Origin: Chitinophagaceae bacterium
Lineage (GTDB): Bacteria; Bacteroidota; Bacteroidia; Chitinophagales; Chitinophagaceae
Direction of reading: 5' to 3'
Length of the DNA stretch: 8,505 nt
Assembly: GCA_016787105.1 (NCBI GenBank)
Contig: JAEUVI010000039.1
Coordinates: forward strand, 1 to 8,505
The translations under genes and the position numbers were made by a program. Positions within the stretch are counted from its first letter, which is position 1; the number at the start of each line of letters is the position of its first letter. This document shows positions 5,923 to 8,505 of this stretch, piece by piece. The notes beneath the pieces are model-generated. The model made no database searches and was not told where the DNA came from. It was given only the letters and a program-made list of their open reading frames with translations.

Positions 5923-7023
5923 CTACAAAAGATCTTTTACATTATAATCTTCATCCAGTATTACCAAAGATGCCGAATATCCTTTTTCTATTTTGCCCAG
6001 GGAATTGTGCAGGTTCATAACCTGTGCCGGGTAAAGACTACACATGCGGAGCGCTTCGCCTGCTTCCACATTGCAATGCTTAATAAGATTTTTTACCGCT
6101 TTATTCATAGTTAGCGAAGAGCCACTGAGTATACCATCCGCTTCATATTTATCATTGGTAAAATGATGCTTGTAAATACCGGCATCTGTTTCGGTAACTG
6201 CATCCGTTATTACAAACAATCTTTCTTTCATTACCTGTTTGGCAATACGTATAGCTGCAAAATCCACATGGTGCCCATCGGGTATGATGCTTGATCTTAC
6301 AGTACTATGATCGAATATAGCACCCACTAAACCTGGTGCACGATGTTGCAGCGGGCTCATCGCATTGTATAAATGCGTGGCAACGGGAATACCATTTGCA
6401 AAACCCAGCATTGCCTCATCGTATGTTGCGTTGCTATGACCTGCGGAAACAACGATGCCTTGTGCAAGTATATATTCAATGATTTCCTTATCACAAATTT
6501 CCGGCGCCAATGTTATTATTTTGATAACACCTTTACCATACTCCACCAATTCTTTTACGTTTTGTAATAATGGTTTATAAATAAATTGTTCCGGATGCGC
6601 ACCTTTTTTGACCGGGTTAATCCACGGCCCTTCCACATGCAGTCCCAGCACGCCTTCACCACCCTGGCTCCAGTAGTCCCGAACTGCGTCTATACATTTT
6701 AGAAAAACCGATTGCGAATTAGTTGCTACAGTGGGCATATGATGCGCGGCTCCGCCGCTGCGGCAGTAGTTATTTAATTTTACCAATGCATCTGCCTCGG
6801 GGTATACTGCCAATAGTTTTTCAAAAGCTCCGTATATCTGCAGATCAATAAATGCAGGTGCAAGAATACAGCTCGGGTAATTTTTTCTTTCTATTGATTT
6901 ATCGAGATCATCTATTGGTACAATAGATTCAATTTTCCCGGCATTTATAACAACAGCTTTGTTATTTAACCATTGATCGCCGGTAAATATTTTATCAGCA
7001 ATGATTGCAAAAGAATTGCTCAT
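5923..7023 (-). CDS. nagA: N-acetylglucosamine-6-phosphate deacetylase
   Basis: The 366-residue amidohydrolase-fold protein removes the acetyl group from GlcNAc-6-phosphate, giving glucosamine-6-phosphate for amino-sugar catabolism and cell-wall recycling. Visible motifs are APAFIDLQIYG (55-65), where Q62-I-Y64 stands in place of HxH as is usual for NagA; GLHVEGPWINPVKKGAHP (127-144) with metal ligand E131; SAGHSNATYDEA (H196); THLYNAM (H217); PDGHHVDF (248-255) with the substrate-binding histidine; and TDAV (273-276) with catalytic D274. All expected catalytic residues are present and the length is near normal. The start is the ATG at 7023, with a perfect TACATTTG box 18 nt before it and no Shine-Dalgarno site. 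No nagB, transporter or regulator gene is adjacent. The gene lies 60 bp downstream of the AsmA-like gene in the same direction and converges on the cupin gene. Confidence 0.94.
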   Translation of the reverse strand: MSNSFAIIADKIFTGDQWLNNKAVVINAGKIESIVPIDDLDKSIERKNYPSCILAPAFIDLQIYGAFEKLLAVYPEADALVKLNNYCRSGGAAHHMPTVATNSQSVFLKCIDAVRDYWSQGGEGVLGLHVEGPWINPVKKGAHPEQFIYKPLLQNVKELVEYGKGVIKIITLAPEICDKEIIEYILAQGIVVSAGHSNATYDEAMLGFANGIPVATHLYNAMSPLQHRAPGLVGAIFDHSTVRSSIIPDGHHVDFAAIRIAKQVMKERLFVITDAVTETDAGIYKHHFTNDKYEADGILSGSSLTMNKAVKNLIKHCNVEAGEALRMCSLYPAQVMNLHNSLGKIEKGYSASLVILDEDYNVKDLL

Positions 7024-7040
7024 GTAAAATAAGATGTGTA

Positions 7041-7048
7041 CAAATGTA
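7041..7048 (-). promoter_or_regulatory. -7 promoter box of nagA
   Basis: On the minus strand TACATTTG is a perfect TAnnTTTG match, the same octamer as in the mqnC promoter. It lies 17 nt before the nagA ATG, which implies a very short leader. No TTG is found at 17-23 nt further upstream, so the -33 part is degenerate or absent. The box is part of a small inverted repeat, TACA-N2-TGTA (7039-7048). Confidence 0.5.
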
Positions 7049-7083
7049 GTTAAAGATGTATTCAGGATTGATTCTTCACCGAC

Positions 7084-8505
7084 TCATTTCTTTTTCTTTT
7101 TGCTTTTCTTGTCCTCCTTTAATCCGTCTATGCGGATGGTAATTTCTTTTGTGGAATTGAAAAGTGTTTTCCATACAAGATTGAAAAAAGATTTATGTCG
7201 TATCCTTGCGGTTGTAATATGTGCCGCTTTTCTTTCTTTTTCCCCGGCGTTATTTTCCTTGTAAACAACAAATTTGTTTACAATAAATGATACGAGGCCT
7301 TTCTTTTTCATTTTACCATCATCTTCATCTTTTTCGTTCAGCTCTACCTGAAGGTCATCATACAGCATGCGCAGGCTACCAGTACCAGATCGTTCGTTAC
7401 CACGGATATAATAATGCATCTCATGCATGTTGAAAGACTTTACAGAAGTCTGCGCCAGGGGAACGGTTATTGGATTCAATTGCGCTGCATCCAGTTTTTC
7501 TATATCAGCACTCACTTCAAACCCACCGGCCTGTGCATCATTCAGGTGAAAAGTGAATACTGTATGCAAAGGGCTTTGTTTCATAACTGTGCCGCTTATA
7601 TCAGCAACACAGTTTGGGTTTTGTAGAATATCACCTGGGTCATTTGTTATATTGGAAATTGTTCCTTTAAGATTTTGAAAAAACAATTTTCCTTCCATGT
7701 TCGACTTTTGATTTTTCTCCGTGTAAATAAGATCCGCGTTATTAACAACTACTCTTTTCACCCGTATGGCAAACGAAGAATTGTTCAGCAATTGATGCGG
7801 GTATTTTCCATACTTACTGGACATATCGGGCTTTACCGTTCGGTCTTTGTAAATATTGATTTGAGGATTGTCCAGGAGAACTGTGTCAATCAGCAATTGA
7901 TTGTCATGAATAAATCCAGGAAGATAAAAGTTTACCAACTTTATTTTCGGAAAACTAAGATTGAAACGATCTTTATCAAGGCCCACCTGTTTGTAAAACG
8001 ACTGAATATTGCCCACTGGCCTGAAATAAAAACTATCTATGTTTATTTCTCTTGATAAGGATGAATACTCAAGGTTTTTTACATCCATTGTATACAATGC
8101 GTCCGCGGTTTGCAGGCGTGTTTTTTTCAGTTGCAGAAAAATATTTTTTGTAAATAAAATACGTGATGTATCTGTAGCAGATACACTATCCACATTTGTA
8201 TTATCCAATACCGCGGATAAGTGCTCAAGTTTGAATGTAAAGGCTTTGGCACTATCCGCATTTGAATAATTCAAATTAATATCATCCAGCATAATGCGGT
8301 CAATAGCGATGCCATCAATATCCGGCCGAAGTGTTTTCCACAATGGTTGTCCGTCCGTTTTTATTTCTTCATTCGATTTTACGAAATGGCGTGAAATTTT
8401 AAGATCTGTGTTTTTTGAAATGATGGATTGAATACTTATTTTTTTCTTCATTGCCAATGCGACTAGATTAATGCCATTAATAGAACCTTTGCCCAGGTCC
8501 ATAGA
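7084..8505 (-). CDS. Large AsmA-like protein, C-terminal part (N-terminus beyond right edge)
   Basis: The frame is open to the right edge; 473 codons plus the stop are present. The first in-window ATG (8502) is preceded by an in-frame TCT, so it is probably not the real start. The protein is built from repeated beta-strand units with a pattern such as IAIDRIMLDDINLNYSNAD, KRVVVNNADLIYTEK and LLIDTVLLDNPQINIYKD. This resembles AsmA/DUF748-type envelope proteins. Near the end, KSFFNLVWKTLFNSTKEI looks like the C-terminal segment often seen in Bacteroidota AsmA-like proteins. The last residues are strongly basic (KEDKKSKKKKK). The N-terminal membrane anchor expected for such proteins would lie outside the window. 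By analogy the role would be in outer-membrane or lipid homeostasis, which is inference. No metal or catalytic motif was seen. nagA follows after 60 bp. Confidence 0.75.
   Translation of the reverse strand, partial: SMDLGKGSINGINLVALAMKKKISIQSIISKNTDLKISRHFVKSNEEIKTDGQPLWKTLRPDIDGIAIDRIMLDDINLNYSNADSAKAFTFKLEHLSAVLDNTNVDSVSATDTSRILFTKNIFLQLKKTRLQTADALYTMDVKNLEYSSLSREINIDSFYFRPVGNIQSFYKQVGLDKDRFNLSFPKIKLVNFYLPGFIHDNQLLIDTVLLDNPQINIYKDRTVKPDMSSKYGKYPHQLLNNSSFAIRVKRVVVNNADLIYTEKNQKSNMEGKLFFQNLKGTISNITNDPGDILQNPNCVADISGTVMKQSPLHTVFTFHLNDAQAGGFEVSADIEKLDAAQLNPITVPLAQTSVKSFNMHEMHYYIRGNERSGTGSLRMLYDDLQVELNEKDEDDGKMKKKGLVSFIVNKFVVYKENNAGEKERKAAHITTARIRHKSFFNLVWKTLFNSTKEITIRIDGLKEDKKSKKKKK

Noticed and set aside
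1..8505. Signs of a mobile element, defence island, CRISPR array or RNA gene
   Set aside because: No transposase, integrase, direct-repeat array, tRNA-like fold or defence-type domain was seen. Codon use and composition look even across the window by eye, and the genes are mostly housekeeping types.

Overview
The window looks like ordinary chromosomal DNA from a member of the Bacteroidota, most likely near Chitinophagaceae. The support is the AT-rich composition, two perfect TAnnTTTG promoter boxes, weak or absent Shine-Dalgarno sites before most genes, and the gene content: paired M16 peptidases, a secreted aspartyl protease with a PDZ domain, a futalosine-pathway MqnC, and a NagA with a Q-x-Y metal-site motif. 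The family assignment is an inference from gene style. No rRNA, tRNA, CRISPR array, insertion sequence, prophage or defence gene was seen.

Left part (1-3399, minus strand). Read in the direction of transcription: a two-lobed retropepsin-like protease with a signal peptide and C-terminal PDZ domain (2200-3399), a zinc-type M16 peptidase with HxxEH (893-2128), and a partner M16 protein that lacks the zinc ligands and runs off the left edge (1-835). The two M16 genes are the catalytic and non-catalytic halves usual for this family and are probably one transcription unit.

Middle (3400-5917, plus strand). A 171-bp divergent region carries a clear Bacteroidota-type promoter for mqnC (3571-4695), the radical SAM cyclase of futalosine menaquinone synthesis. 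After a 112-bp gap come three small, closely packed genes: a DUF3817-type membrane protein, a DinB-fold protein with a His triad, and a small cupin. Their common role is unknown.

Right part (5923-8505, minus strand). nagA (N-acetylglucosamine-6-phosphate deacetylase) converges on the cupin gene with only 5 bp between the stop codons. Upstream of it is the C-terminal part of a large AsmA-like protein that runs off the right edge. nagA has its own perfect -7 box.

Several open frames extend upstream only through TTG codons. For the M16 peptidase, the aspartyl protease, mqnC and the cupin I chose internal ATG starts, for the reasons given in each entry. I found no convincing undescribed system. 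The most interesting points are a Met-substituted second Asp motif in the protease, an inverted repeat over the mqnC promoter, and the uncharacterised three-gene cluster.
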